30,427 nucleotides of DNA from JANXUC01 sp043749225 (GTDB lineage: Bacteria > Acidobacteriota > Terriglobia > Terriglobales > Acidobacteriaceae), in NCBI GenBank assembly GCA_043749225.1, contig JAYVEP010000149.1, positions 1-30,427 of the forward strand, given 5' to 3'. Below, in pieces: positions 22,114-29,455 of the stretch. Made by a program: the position numbers and the translations under genes. Position 1 is the stretch's first letter. Every line of letters starts with the position of its first letter. The notes under the pieces were generated by a model. It saw only the letters and a list, made by a program, of their open reading frames with translations. It did not search any database and was not told the origin of the DNA.

Positions 22114-23616
22114 GTGCTCGAACTTCTCCGGCGACATCGCCGATTCTTCTTCCTATTTACGCTCGCGGGTCTCGCACTGCGCGTCTTCTTCGCAGTCAAG
22201 TTTGCGCACGTCACCACCGACTCGCTCCTCTACGCCGACATCGCCAAAAATTGGCTCACTCACGGCATCTACGGACAGACCGATTCCGGCACCATCGTTC
22301 CCACACTCATCCGCCTGCCCGGATACCCCGCCTTCCTCGCCATCGTCTTCAAGCTCTTCGGGATGGAGAATTACCGCGCAGTCATTACTCTGCAAGTGAT
22401 TTGCGATCTTGGAACATGCTTCCTGTTGGCGGATGCCGCGCGGCGCTGGTTCGAAAAAACAAAATCGGGCACTATTGACGACCGCCCCGCCCAAGCCGCC
22501 TTCGCCCTAACCGCGCTCTGTCCGTTCTTAGCCAACTACACCGCCGCCGTTCTCACCGAAACCCTGGAAGTCGTCTTCACAGCCCTAGCTCTAAACTTCG
22601 CCATCCAAGGTCTATGTGGCGCGGACACTCCTGTCCGCGAAATGCCGCAGCAAGAAACGAAGCCGCACTCCCTTACCAAATTCGCCCCCTGGATCGCCGT
22701 CGGCCTAGCGACTGGAGCAGCCATCCTCCTCCGCCCCGACGGCGGACTCCTCCTCGCCGCCATCGGCGGCTATCTCGGAATCCTGTTCCTGATTTGCAAA
22801 CGCAAACAGGAAATCACCACCGCACTAGCTTTCAGCGCAACGGCGCTTGCCTGCCTCCTCCCCTGGACGGTCCGTAACAGTCACACCTTTGGTCTCTTCC
22901 AGCCACTCGCCCCGCGCTACGCCAACATGCCCAACGACTTCGTTCCCCACGGCTTCAATCATTGGACCAAAACCTGGATCGCCGACTACGTTTCAACCGA
23001 AGAATTTTACTGGTCCGAGCCCGGCGAAGAACTCGACATCGACAAACTCCCCCAGCGCGCCTTCGACAGCTACCAGCAATTCCAGCAAACACAAGATATC
23101 CTCGACGACTACAACACCGACCACGACCTCTCTCCCGAGCTCGACGCCCGCTTCGAAGCCCTCGCCCAGGAACGCATCCAGCGTTCTCCGTTCCGTTATT
23201 GGGTCAGACTGCCGCTCCTCCGCATGGCCGACATGTGGCTGCGCCCGCGCACCGAACTCCTCCCCGCCGACACGCGCTGGTGGGAATTCGACGACGGCCC
23301 TGTCTCGGCAGCAACCTCAATAGGGCTTGGAGTGCTGAATCTCGCATACCTCATCACAGCCGCCTTCGGGCTCGCGAAACTATTTTCCACCCAGCCAAGG
23401 CGATTTCAATTCACTGCACAACACGCTGGGCTACTGTTACTGTTTTTCCTATTGCGCACTCTCTTCCTCGGCAGCCTCGAAAATCCCGAGCCGCGCTACA
23501 CGCTGGAAGCCTACCCCGCCGTGATCCTGGCAGCCGCAGCCTGCTGGCGTACTCGGGACCAAGAAGGGCGCGACCAGCAAACGAAAGCTACTGAAATCCG
23601 TAGATCGTCCACTTAA
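22114..23616 (+). CDS. GT-C membrane glycosyltransferase (ArnT/PMT-like)
   Basis: A 500-residue polytopic membrane protein of the dolichyl-phosphate-mannose-mannosyltransferase/ArnT type, which transfers a sugar from a polyprenyl phosphate to a periplasmic acceptor. After helix 1 (about 11-30) comes the catalytic first loop TTDSLLYADIAKNWLTHGIY, with Asp36 and Tyr40, then RLPGYPAFLA (67-76), both typical of the family. About ten hydrophobic segments follow, and a large periplasmic loop (about 275-390) is rich in charged residues. The start is GTG 22114, the only reasonable in-frame choice. No Shine-Dalgarno is visible, and a TATAGT lies 6 bases upstream, so the mRNA may be leaderless. The gene is divergent from the polysaccharide synthase. 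Donor and acceptor are unknown. Confidence 0.82.
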   Translation: MLELLRRHRRFFFLFTLAGLALRVFFAVKFAHVTTDSLLYADIAKNWLTHGIYGQTDSGTIVPTLIRLPGYPAFLAIVFKLFGMENYRAVITLQVICDLGTCFLLADAARRWFEKTKSGTIDDRPAQAAFALTALCPFLANYTAAVLTETLEVVFTALALNFAIQGLCGADTPVREMPQQETKPHSLTKFAPWIAVGLATGAAILLRPDGGLLLAAIGGYLGILFLICKRKQEITTALAFSATALACLLPWTVRNSHTFGLFQPLAPRYANMPNDFVPHGFNHWTKTWIADYVSTEEFYWSEPGEELDIDKLPQRAFDSYQQFQQTQDILDDYNTDHDLSPELDARFEALAQERIQRSPFRYWVRLPLLRMADMWLRPRTELLPADTRWWEFDDGPVSAATSIGLGVLNLAYLITAAFGLAKLFSTQPRRFQFTAQHAGLLLLFFLLRTLFLGSLENPEPRYTLEAYPAVILAAAACWRTRDQEGRDQQTKATEIRRSST

Positions 23617-23805
23617 AATCCGTAGACTGCCCACCTTCGCCGCAAATCGCGATTGCAACTATTTGATTTTCAAGCTTGCCCAAATGGGTCCATCAATTGC
23701 AGAATGTCTAACCAAGGAACTGAAGGCCAAAATTTCGTTGTCGCGGATCGCGCCGCATACCCCCTGCCTCGTGGCGCGCTTTTTGTAGCAGTCGCAATTC
23801 AGCAA

Positions 23806-23825
23806 GCGGCCTCCGCAGAGGCCGC
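23806..23825. promoter_or_regulatory. GC-rich hairpin upstream of the TonB receptor gene
   Basis: GCGGCCTC and GAGGCCGC form a perfect 8-bp stem with loop CGCA, ending 42 bases before the receptor ATG. There is no T run, so it is not a terminator for the preceding gene. It may be a leader structure or an operator. Confidence 0.55.
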
Positions 23826-23867
23826 ATTGGTTTCAATTATGGAATTCGCTTTCCCAGGAGCCCCCTC

Positions 23868-24803
23868 ATGAAATTGACCCGCCTCGCGTGTTTCGTTTTC
23901 TTTCTGAACGCTGCTCTTTCGTTCTCTATCCACGCCGCCGAAGTCACTGCAAATATTTCCGGAACGCTGAAAGACTCCACCGGTGCGGTAATCCCCGGTG
24001 TCGCGGTCACCCTTACCAACACGGACACCAACGTGGCCAAGACGGCTCAAACAGATAGCGGCGGAGCGTACTCCTTCACCTTGGTGCCCATCGGCAACTA
24101 TCAAATTGCCGCCGAGCGGCAGGGCTTCCGCAAGTACGTGCACGGCGGCATCGTGTTGAACATCAATCAGAACGCCAAGCTCGATATAACGCTGCAAACA
24201 GGAGAACTCAAAGAAGTCGTAGAGGTAACCGGCGACGTCACTCAAGTCGACACCGTCAGCGCAACTCTCGGTAGCGTCGAAACGCAACGCCGAATTCTCG
24301 ATCTGCCTCTCGTCGAACGCGATACCTTGCAGCTCGGCCTTCTACAAGCAGGCGTCTTCCCCGCGGATGAAGACGACGGCAGCGGCAACCTCTTCTCGGT
24401 CAGCGGCCAACGTTCCGAGTCCATCAGCTTCCTCATCAACGGCACCGACAACAACGACTTCCTCGGCAACAACGCCGTCGTCGATCCCAATCCGGACGCA
24501 GTAGAAGAATTCAAAATCCTCATCAACAACTACAGCGCGGAATACGGTCGAACCTCCGGCGGGATTGTAAATCAGGTCATCAAAGCCGGCCAGAACAAAT
24601 TCCACGGCGACATCTTCGAATTTTTTCGTAACGATGCCCTCAACGCCGCCGACTACTTCACCAAAGCGGTCACACCCTTCAAGCGCAACACTTTCGGCGG
24701 CACGCTCGGCGGACCTATCCGCAAAGATAAAACGTTTTTCTTCTTGGCTTACAGGGAGAACGCAAACGCGAAGGACAGACGGCGAGAGTACTGGAAGTGT
24801 TGA
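23868..24803 (+). CDS. Oar-like TonB-dependent receptor, N-terminal part (frameshifted)
   Basis: The first 295 or so codons of an outer-membrane receptor. A signal peptide (MKLTRLACFVFFLNAALSFSIHAA) is followed by a carboxypeptidase-regulatory-like beta domain (about 26-115: ISGTLKDSTGAVIPGVAVTL, FTLVPIGNYQIAAERQGF) and a plug domain (about 120-250), ending in AGQNKFHGDIFEFFRND and TFGGTLGGPIRKDKTFFFLAY. This layout is the hallmark of acidobacterial Oar-like receptors, which import or bind large substrates with TonB energy. AGGAG lies upstream of the ATG. After the TAC at 24750-24752 the frame shifts and soon hits a TGA, while the matching continuation lies in another frame from 24755. The pair is best read as one gene of about 1115 codons broken by a single missing base. 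Confidence 0.9.
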   Translation: MKLTRLACFVFFLNAALSFSIHAAEVTANISGTLKDSTGAVIPGVAVTLTNTDTNVAKTAQTDSGGAYSFTLVPIGNYQIAAERQGFRKYVHGGIVLNINQNAKLDITLQTGELKEVVEVTGDVTQVDTVSATLGSVETQRRILDLPLVERDTLQLGLLQAGVFPADEDDGSGNLFSVSGQRSESISFLINGTDNNDFLGNNAVVDPNPDAVEEFKILINNYSAEYGRTSGGIVNQVIKAGQNKFHGDIFEFFRNDALNAADYFTKAVTPFKRNTFGGTLGGPIRKDKTFFFLAYRENANAKDRRREYWKC

Positions 24804-27214
24804 ACCCCGCTGAACGAACAGGGGATTTTAGTGAGCTGTTACCCAGCACCCAGTTGGTCGATCCATCCGGCGTCGCATATGTGAACAACCAGGTACCTGT
24901 TAATCCCGTGATCGCGAACTACATAGCGAAGTACTTGCCCCTCCCCAACAAACCCGGTAACAATTTCACATCTTCCCCCGTTGCACCCATCGAGGAAGAT
25001 CAGGTTGTAACCCGCATCGACCACCACTTTGGCCAAAACGACACCGTCTACGGCACCTACATTTTCGATGACCTCCGAGAATCGTTCCCTTATCAATTTG
25101 TCAATGGAGCCACCTCAGGCGGGAACGTGCCTGTCGGTTCCGGATTCGACGATGCCATCCGGAGACAGCTTTTTACTGTCTCTTGGCTGCACACATTTAC
25201 GCCTCATATGGTCAACGAGTTTGTTTTTGGTGCCAACCGAAATGCAGGTTTGACCGCCACGCCCCACGATAAAACTCCCCCTTCCGCCCTCGGCTTCACC
25301 AACTTAAACCCCGATGATCCTGCCGGAGCTGCGCCCCCCGTTATGGTCACCACCTCGTTCAATCTCGGGCCTAACCCGCAAGGTCCCACTAAGATTCACG
25401 ACGTCACTTTCAACGGGCAGGACAACATCTCCTATTCCCGGGGAAAGCACGATTTGAAGTTTGGCATCGACATACGCCGCGTCCGCAACAACTTCGCTTT
25501 TGATTTCGACAATAACGGAATTTTTGATTTTGGAAACTTTAGCGGTTTTACCGGAAGCGCACTGGCGGATTTCGTAGGCGGGTTTTACGACAACTATTTT
25601 CAGTTTTCTCGAGCCGTCTATGGCATTCGCACGACTTCGCTCCACTTTTATGGCCAGGATTCCTGGAAGCTGAACAAGCGCCTTACCTTGAGCTATGGCA
25701 TGCGCTATGAATACAACAGCCCTCTGCGCGACATTCACAATGAAATCTTGGGGTATTTTCCGGGAAAGCAGTCCACCCGCTTCCCCGCTGCTCCACAAGG
25801 CATCCTGTATCCGGGTGATCCAGGCACCCCTAATTCTGCTCTTACCTATCCCGACCGGAACAACTTCGCGCCGCGCTTTGGCCTCGCGTGGGATGTCTTC
25901 GGGACCGCCAAGTTCGTGGTTCGCGGTGGAGGTGGAATCTTTTACGACATCGAAGATGGAGCTCTAAATTTGCAATTCGGCGGCCAAGCTCCCTTTGGCT
26001 TCGTCACCAATATCAACCCATCCGGCTTTACCGCCGGGGTTGATGCCGTAGCAGATCCGTTTGTACCCAATGGTCAGACCAACCCCTACCCGAGCGGAAA
26101 CAAGCCCCCAGGAACTTTCACAATCCCAAAAATTAGCTTCGCCTATGTCGTCGACCCGCACTTCCGTACGCCTTACTCCGAAAACTTCAATTTTGGATTT
26201 CAGTTTCAGGCACTCAAAGACACCCTGGTCGAGGCTTATTACGTAGGAAGCTTGTCACGCAAGGCGACCATCACCCACGACCTGAATCCGCCGCTGCCGT
26301 CGATTCTGAAGCAGCAGGAATTGAGCCTCAACTTCAACGGATCCAACTACAACGCCGACTGCGCACGCGCCTTAGCCCAGTGCGCGGATCCCACAGATCC
26401 CCTTTCCTCACCGACCAACGTCCAGCAACTCCTCACCAACAGTAGCGCCGGAACCAGCGCCAGCCATCAGTTTCAACTCACCGTGGATAAACGCTTCAGT
26501 CACGGCTTCAACCTGCGAGGCGCCTACACGCTCGCCAAGACCATCGACACGCAGTCGGGTTTCCGCTACAACAGTTCCACTTTCACAAATCCCTTTGACC
26601 AGCGCTTTGATCGTGGGTTAGCCAACTTCGACATTCGCCATCGCCTGGTGATGAGTGGCCTTTGGGAAATTCCTTGGGACAAACCCTTCCACAGCGGATT
26701 TATGAAAAAACTCTCGGAAGGCTGGCAGGTGAACGTAATCGCGCAATTCCAGACCGGAAGCCCATTCACCATTTTCTCCACCGCAGATAGCAGCCATGAA
26801 GCTACAGGGCTTGACCGAGCCGATCGCATCGGACCGATTCACAAGTTCGACCCGAAATCACTCCACAGCTTTAACCCGTCGACCGCAACATGCCTCGGCG
26901 CGCCGGTAAAAGATGGCAACTTTTACTTTGATCCCACAGCGTATGACTGCACAAACATAGCGAGCTTCACCTATGGCAACTCCGGCAGAAACAATATCCA
27001 CGGCCCCGGTCGCAACAATTTCGACCTCAGCTTCGTAAAGCGGATCAAGTTCTCCGAATCCCGTCAGCTGGAGTTCCGCACGGAACTATTCAATGCCTTC
27101 AACCACGCCCAGTTCTTCAATCCAGACCACAACGGGGGCGACTCAAACTTCGGCCAGGTCACGCAAGCCCGCGACCCACGCATCATGCAACTAGCGTTGA
27201 AGTTCTACTTCTAG
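24755..27214 (+). CDS. Oar-like TonB-dependent receptor, beta-barrel part (frameshifted)
   Basis: Continuation of the receptor in a second frame, about 819 residues. It opens with GERKREGQTARVLEVLNPAE and RTGDFSEL, exactly the segment that follows the FFFLAY motif in this family. It continues through barrel strands such as KHDLKFGIDIRRVRNNF, FYGQDSWKLNKRLTLSYGMRYEYNSP and FAPRFGLAWD, and ends NLDLS-like strands with LALKFYF, an aromatic C-terminus typical of outer-membrane barrels. If translated alone it would need the TTG at 24797 or the GTG at 24794, with no signal peptide, so it could not reach the outer membrane. Unless the missing base is a sequencing error or is bypassed, the locus is a pseudogene. 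The stop codon lies within an inverted repeat arm. Confidence 0.9.
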   Translation, partial: GERKREGQTARVLEVLNPAERTGDFSELLPSTQLVDPSGVAYVNNQVPVNPVIANYIAKYLPLPNKPGNNFTSSPVAPIEEDQVVTRIDHHFGQNDTVYGTYIFDDLRESFPYQFVNGATSGGNVPVGSGFDDAIRRQLFTVSWLHTFTPHMVNEFVFGANRNAGLTATPHDKTPPSALGFTNLNPDDPAGAAPPVMVTTSFNLGPNPQGPTKIHDVTFNGQDNISYSRGKHDLKFGIDIRRVRNNFAFDFDNNGIFDFGNFSGFTGSALADFVGGFYDNYFQFSRAVYGIRTTSLHFYGQDSWKLNKRLTLSYGMRYEYNSPLRDIHNEILGYFPGKQSTRFPAAPQGILYPGDPGTPNSALTYPDRNNFAPRFGLAWDVFGTAKFVVRGGGGIFYDIEDGALNLQFGGQAPFGFVTNINPSGFTAGVDAVADPFVPNGQTNPYPSGNKPPGTFTIPKISFAYVVDPHFRTPYSENFNFGFQFQALKDTLVEAYYVGSLSRKATITHDLNPPLPSILKQQELSLNFNGSNYNADCARALAQCADPTDPLSSPTNVQQLLTNSSAGTSASHQFQLTVDKRFSHGFNLRGAYTLAKTIDTQSGFRYNSSTFTNPFDQRFDRGLANFDIRHRLVMSGLWEIPWDKPFHSGFMKKLSEGWQVNVIAQFQTGSPFTIFSTADSSHEATGLDRADRIGPIHKFDPKSLHSFNPSTATCLGAPVKDGNFYFDPTAYDCTNIASFTYGNSGRNNIHGPGRNNFDLSFVKRIKFSESRQLEFRTELFNAFNHAQFFNPDHNGGDSNFGQVTQARDPRIMQLALKFYF

Positions 27215-27350
27215 AGCAGATTCCGAGTTGCTGTAGAGTACAAATCAAACACGGGAAGGGCACGACTTTAGTCGTGCCGTCGGGGCCCAACTAGATTCGG
27301 GCTTGAGCCCCTGAGGGCGCAACTTTTCACTATCCCGGATTCCGCTCTAG
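27211..27350. repeat. 140-bp unit bounded by 17-bp imperfect inverted repeats
   Basis: CTAGAGCAGATTCCGAG (27211-27227) and, inverted, CCCGGATTCCGCTCTAG (27334-27350) match at 14 of 17 positions. They enclose the two-hairpin repeat at 27252-27317. The left arm contains the receptor stop codon. The shape recalls a small non-autonomous mobile element, but no target duplication was recognised. Confidence 0.5.
27252..27317. repeat. Two-hairpin REP-like element, copy 1
   Basis: The first hairpin has GGCACGAC pairing with GTCGTGCC around TTTA (27259-27278). The second has GGGCT pairing with AGCCC (27299-27310), followed by CTGAGGG. A second copy with the same plan is at 27985-28051. Confidence 0.8.
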
Positions 27351-27412
27351 TCCCTTTGATCGCAGCGCCCAAACGGCAGGGGCCACCCCGCTACAATCTA
27401 ACCAATAAAGCT

Positions 27413-27453
27413 TGTCATCCTGACCCTGAGCGTTCTTTGCGAAGCGGAAGGAT
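27413..27453. repeat. Degenerate GTCATCCTGAGCG-type repeat
   Basis: GTCATCCTGA and the later GCGGAAGGATCC resemble the two arms of the inverted repeat at 3831-3863, with a 7-base partial duplication (CCTGA-CCCTGAG) and a longer spacer. It is probably a decayed or variant member of the same dispersed family. Confidence 0.5.
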
Positions 27454-27645
27454 CCCTTACCTCGGATGCCACGGTTCCGCCGAGAGGCATTCTCACCGCG
27501 CACCAGCCCGAGAACTGCGGACGCTGCGAAACTCTCGGCGCAATAAGTTTTTTTTATGAAACACGACAAGAAATTGCCGATGTTTGAAACAACGCAGAAA
27601 AGACCGCTAAGGGCTTGCCCTTAAATCACCGAATCGCAAATGGTC

Positions 27646-27861
27646 TTACGACATCGGAGAATCGCTCATGCGAAACCGAGTGCGGAAATGTTCGGAGAGA
27701 AATTCCACAGCCGGACGGTTCGCCACTGGGTCGGCTTGCGCCAGATACTTCATCGCTTCCACAATCATCCGCTGCCCTTCCACATAGCGATTGTCCCCCA
27801 CCGCCACGCGGCGGCGGCGCAGAGCCAGCGGTACAACGGGAATGGTAAAGACTTTCGCCAT
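27646..27861 (-). CDS. Possible small hypothetical protein, 71 aa
   Basis: An open frame for a 71-residue basic protein (begins MAKVFTIPVVPLALRRRRVAVGD; continues RYVEGQRMIVEAMKYLAQADP). Its ATG has GTAGGTT about 7 bases upstream, and the amino-acid composition is protein-like, with a possible helix in the middle. I recognise no family. It lies in a repeat-rich stretch and could be a gene remnant or chance frame. There is no signal peptide or membrane helix. Confidence 0.35.
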   Translation of the reverse strand: MAKVFTIPVVPLALRRRRVAVGDNRYVEGQRMIVEAMKYLAQADPVANRPAVEFLSEHFRTRFRMSDSPMS

Positions 27862-27926
27862 ACTGAACCTACTGAGAAATCAATCCCGCCCAGCCTTCTT
27901 CAAACCAGCGCGCCGGTCCACGAAAA

Positions 27927-27985
27927 CCAAACGCCTGTCCCACCAAACGCTTGCACACCAAACGCCTGCCCACCAAATGCTCTGC
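27927..27985. repeat. Degenerate 15-16-bp tandem repeat, four units
   Basis: Four units beginning CCAAACG or CCAAATG start at 27927, 27943, 27958 and 27973 (spacing 16, 15 and 15). Consensus is roughly CCAAACGCCTGCCCA. The array abuts the start of the second REP-like element at 27985. Confidence 0.75.
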
Positions 27986-28051
27986 GGGAAGGGCACGACT
28001 TCAGTCGTGCCGTCCCACGCCAACAATCCCGCGGGCTTTAGCTCCTGAGGG
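27985..28051. repeat. Two-hairpin REP-like element, copy 2
   Basis: Same orientation and plan as 27252-27317: CGGGAAGGGCACGACTTCAG-type first hairpin (stem 27992-27999 with 28004-28011), then GGGCTTTAGCTCCTGAGGG. The first 30 or so bases are almost identical to copy 1, while the middle has diverged. Confidence 0.8.
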
Positions 28052-28203
28052 ACGCCGTGTAAATCGCGGGCCGAAACAGGAGTATAGCGCCCTTACCCAA
28101 ATTGCACCCCATTAATTTTTCAGGAAAAAGTACGTTGTCTTTCTGGTTACCTGGTACCACTACATATTGTGGTCCCAAATGCGCCGTTCGTGTCGCGAGA
28201 TTC

Positions 28204-28923
28204 TCAACCCTGCGGTGACAGATATTGCGTCTTCGAGGTCGTCTTCAGTTTGAAGACACCATCCGGAAGCTTCTGATTCAAATGGACTTCCGAGTATTTT
28301 GCCAAACGAAAATCCCCCGCGGGCTGGAATAATTGCTGCTGCACCGAAATGCCCTGTTTTAGATCGATCCACAGAATTATTTTCGAAAACCTGCCGCGCA
28401 TCTTTTCAGATTTCGGTAAAAGTTCGAGTTTTTCGGTTTCCACGCCCAGCACTTTTTCTTCCCCTAAGTACTTCACATCATAGGACTTAGGCAGATCGTG
28501 CCCGCGACCCCCAAAACCCAGCACCAGAAAACTCTCAATCTCCGCGCGATTCTTCCCAGCCTTGTACGAAGTCACCTTGTCGATCTTCATCTCGTACATT
28601 TTGACCTCGCCATCGCTGAAAACAATGTACTTAGGAGCATTGCTGGGAGGAGTTCCCGCAATATCCGCCGCCATCGTCATCTGGCCCCCTTCGCGCTTGA
28701 AATAGATCTTTCCCTTGCTCGTGTCTGTCTCGTCGACCACCTTGGTGTACTGGTCCCAAACGAAGCTGGCCTCCAGCGTATGGAAGTCCTTGGCAGCGGC
28801 ATCCATCTGCGTCAAAACCTTCTCCAGGATATCGCTGTTGGCTTGCGCCGAGGCTCTAGAGGACAACGCAACAGGGGCGATCAAGATACAGGCAAGAATG
28901 GCTCTATGAATTCGTAAGTTCAT
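28204..28923 (-). CDS. LolA-like outer-membrane lipoprotein-sorting protein
   Basis: A 239-residue periplasmic protein with a signal peptide (MNLRIHRAILACILIAPVAL, then SSRASAQA, cleavage near residue 27). The mature part reads as a LolA/LolB-type open beta barrel: a helix (ILEKVLTQMDAAAKDFHTLEASF), KGKIYFKREGGQM, YIVFSDGEVKMYEMKID, LGEEKVLGVETEKLELLP, ILWIDLKQGISVQQQLFQPAGDFRLAKYSEVHLNQ-like strands and a final FKLKTTSKT. Such proteins shuttle lipoproteins or other lipids across the periplasm. The frame is open further upstream, but ATG 28923 is where the signal peptide begins. It follows the one-helix membrane protein gene by 43 bases on the same strand, probably in one operon with serS. 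Canonical LolA is shorter (about 180-200 residues), so it may be a paralogue. Confidence 0.85.
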   Translation of the reverse strand: MNLRIHRAILACILIAPVALSSRASAQANSDILEKVLTQMDAAAKDFHTLEASFVWDQYTKVVDETDTSKGKIYFKREGGQMTMAADIAGTPPSNAPKYIVFSDGEVKMYEMKIDKVTSYKAGKNRAEIESFLVLGFGGRGHDLPKSYDVKYLGEEKVLGVETEKLELLPKSEKMRGRFSKIILWIDLKQGISVQQQLFQPAGDFRLAKYSEVHLNQKLPDGVFKLKTTSKTQYLSPQG

Positions 28924-28966
28924 GATTTTAATGGCTTTCCAGTTCAGAGCCGGGTTCAGCAACCTT

Positions 28967-29386
28967 CTAGCGTTCGACCCAGACCCTGTAGCTTTGGATG
29001 CGTCCAGAGGCGTCGCGGACAGGTTCATACTTGGTAATGCTAACCTCGCCAGCAATGGGCTCAATCACACGCAGCAGAGCACTCCGTATATCCGCATCCT
29101 TGCCCCCTGGGACGGCCGCAGACGCGATCTGGTAGACCAAGCCACCCTGACCATCCGGAGTCACCGTCACGCCCACAGCGTGCGGATTGCGCTCGGTAGG
29201 CTTGTCCTTAAAATTCAACACATACGGAGACAAGAAAACAAACACAAGTATGAGGGTGACCATGATGTCGTAGTGCAGGCTGCCCCGCTCGTACGTCCAC
29301 CAAATATAACCTCGAATTGTGCGCCAAATATTCATTGGCTGCGCGGGAGCGCTGGGCAGAGTCGTAATGTTATCAATGCGATCCAA
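28967..29386 (-). CDS. Hypothetical one-helix membrane protein
   Basis: A 139-residue protein I cannot assign to a named family. Residues about 41-57 (IMVTLILVFVFLSPYVL) form one membrane helix. Before it lies a short cytoplasmic part with WRTIRGYIWWTYERGSLHYD, and after it a soluble domain (VTVTPDGQGGLVYQI, ADIRSALLRVIEPIAGEVSITKYEPV). The longest frame starts at TTG 29384-29386 with no strong ribosome site; ATG 29333-29335 (MNIWRTI) is a credible alternative giving 122 residues. It sits 69 bases after serS and 43 bases before the LolA-like gene on the same strand, hinting at an envelope role with that neighbour. Confidence 0.75.
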   Translation of the reverse strand: MDRIDNITTLPSAPAQPMNIWRTIRGYIWWTYERGSLHYDIMVTLILVFVFLSPYVLNFKDKPTERNPHAVGVTVTPDGQGGLVYQIASAAVPGGKDADIRSALLRVIEPIAGEVSITKYEPVRDASGRIQSYRVWVER

Positions 29387-29455
29387 GTCTATGCCGTCGT
29401 CCCTTTGCTGGCAATGATCTAGCGTTCAATGGCTGCTTTCGCGTTTCTAACCTAC

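Larger units (their letters stand above)
27215..28203. other. Repeat-dense intergenic region
   Basis: Nearly 1 kb between the receptor and the LolA-like gene. It holds two REP-like elements (27252-27317 and 27985-28051), a flanking inverted repeat (27211-27350), a GTCATCCTGA-type repeat near 27413, a 15-16-bp tandem array (27927-27985), an eight-T run near 27550 and one doubtful small gene (27646-27861, minus). No other credible gene is visible. Confidence 0.6.

Noticed and set aside
24750..24803. Programmed ribosomal frameshift in the TonB receptor
   Set aside because: No slippery heptamer or downstream pseudoknot is evident, and this family is normally encoded in one frame. A deletion or sequencing error is simpler.
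27927..27985. Possible CRISPR-like array
   Set aside because: The four units are contiguous 15-16-bp repeats without spacers and there are no cas genes nearby, so it is an ordinary tandem repeat.
27640..28041. A 133-residue plus-strand open frame in the repeat-dense region
   Set aside because: It translates the tandem array and REP-like element (repeated PNAC/PPNA), has no ribosome site and no protein-like composition.
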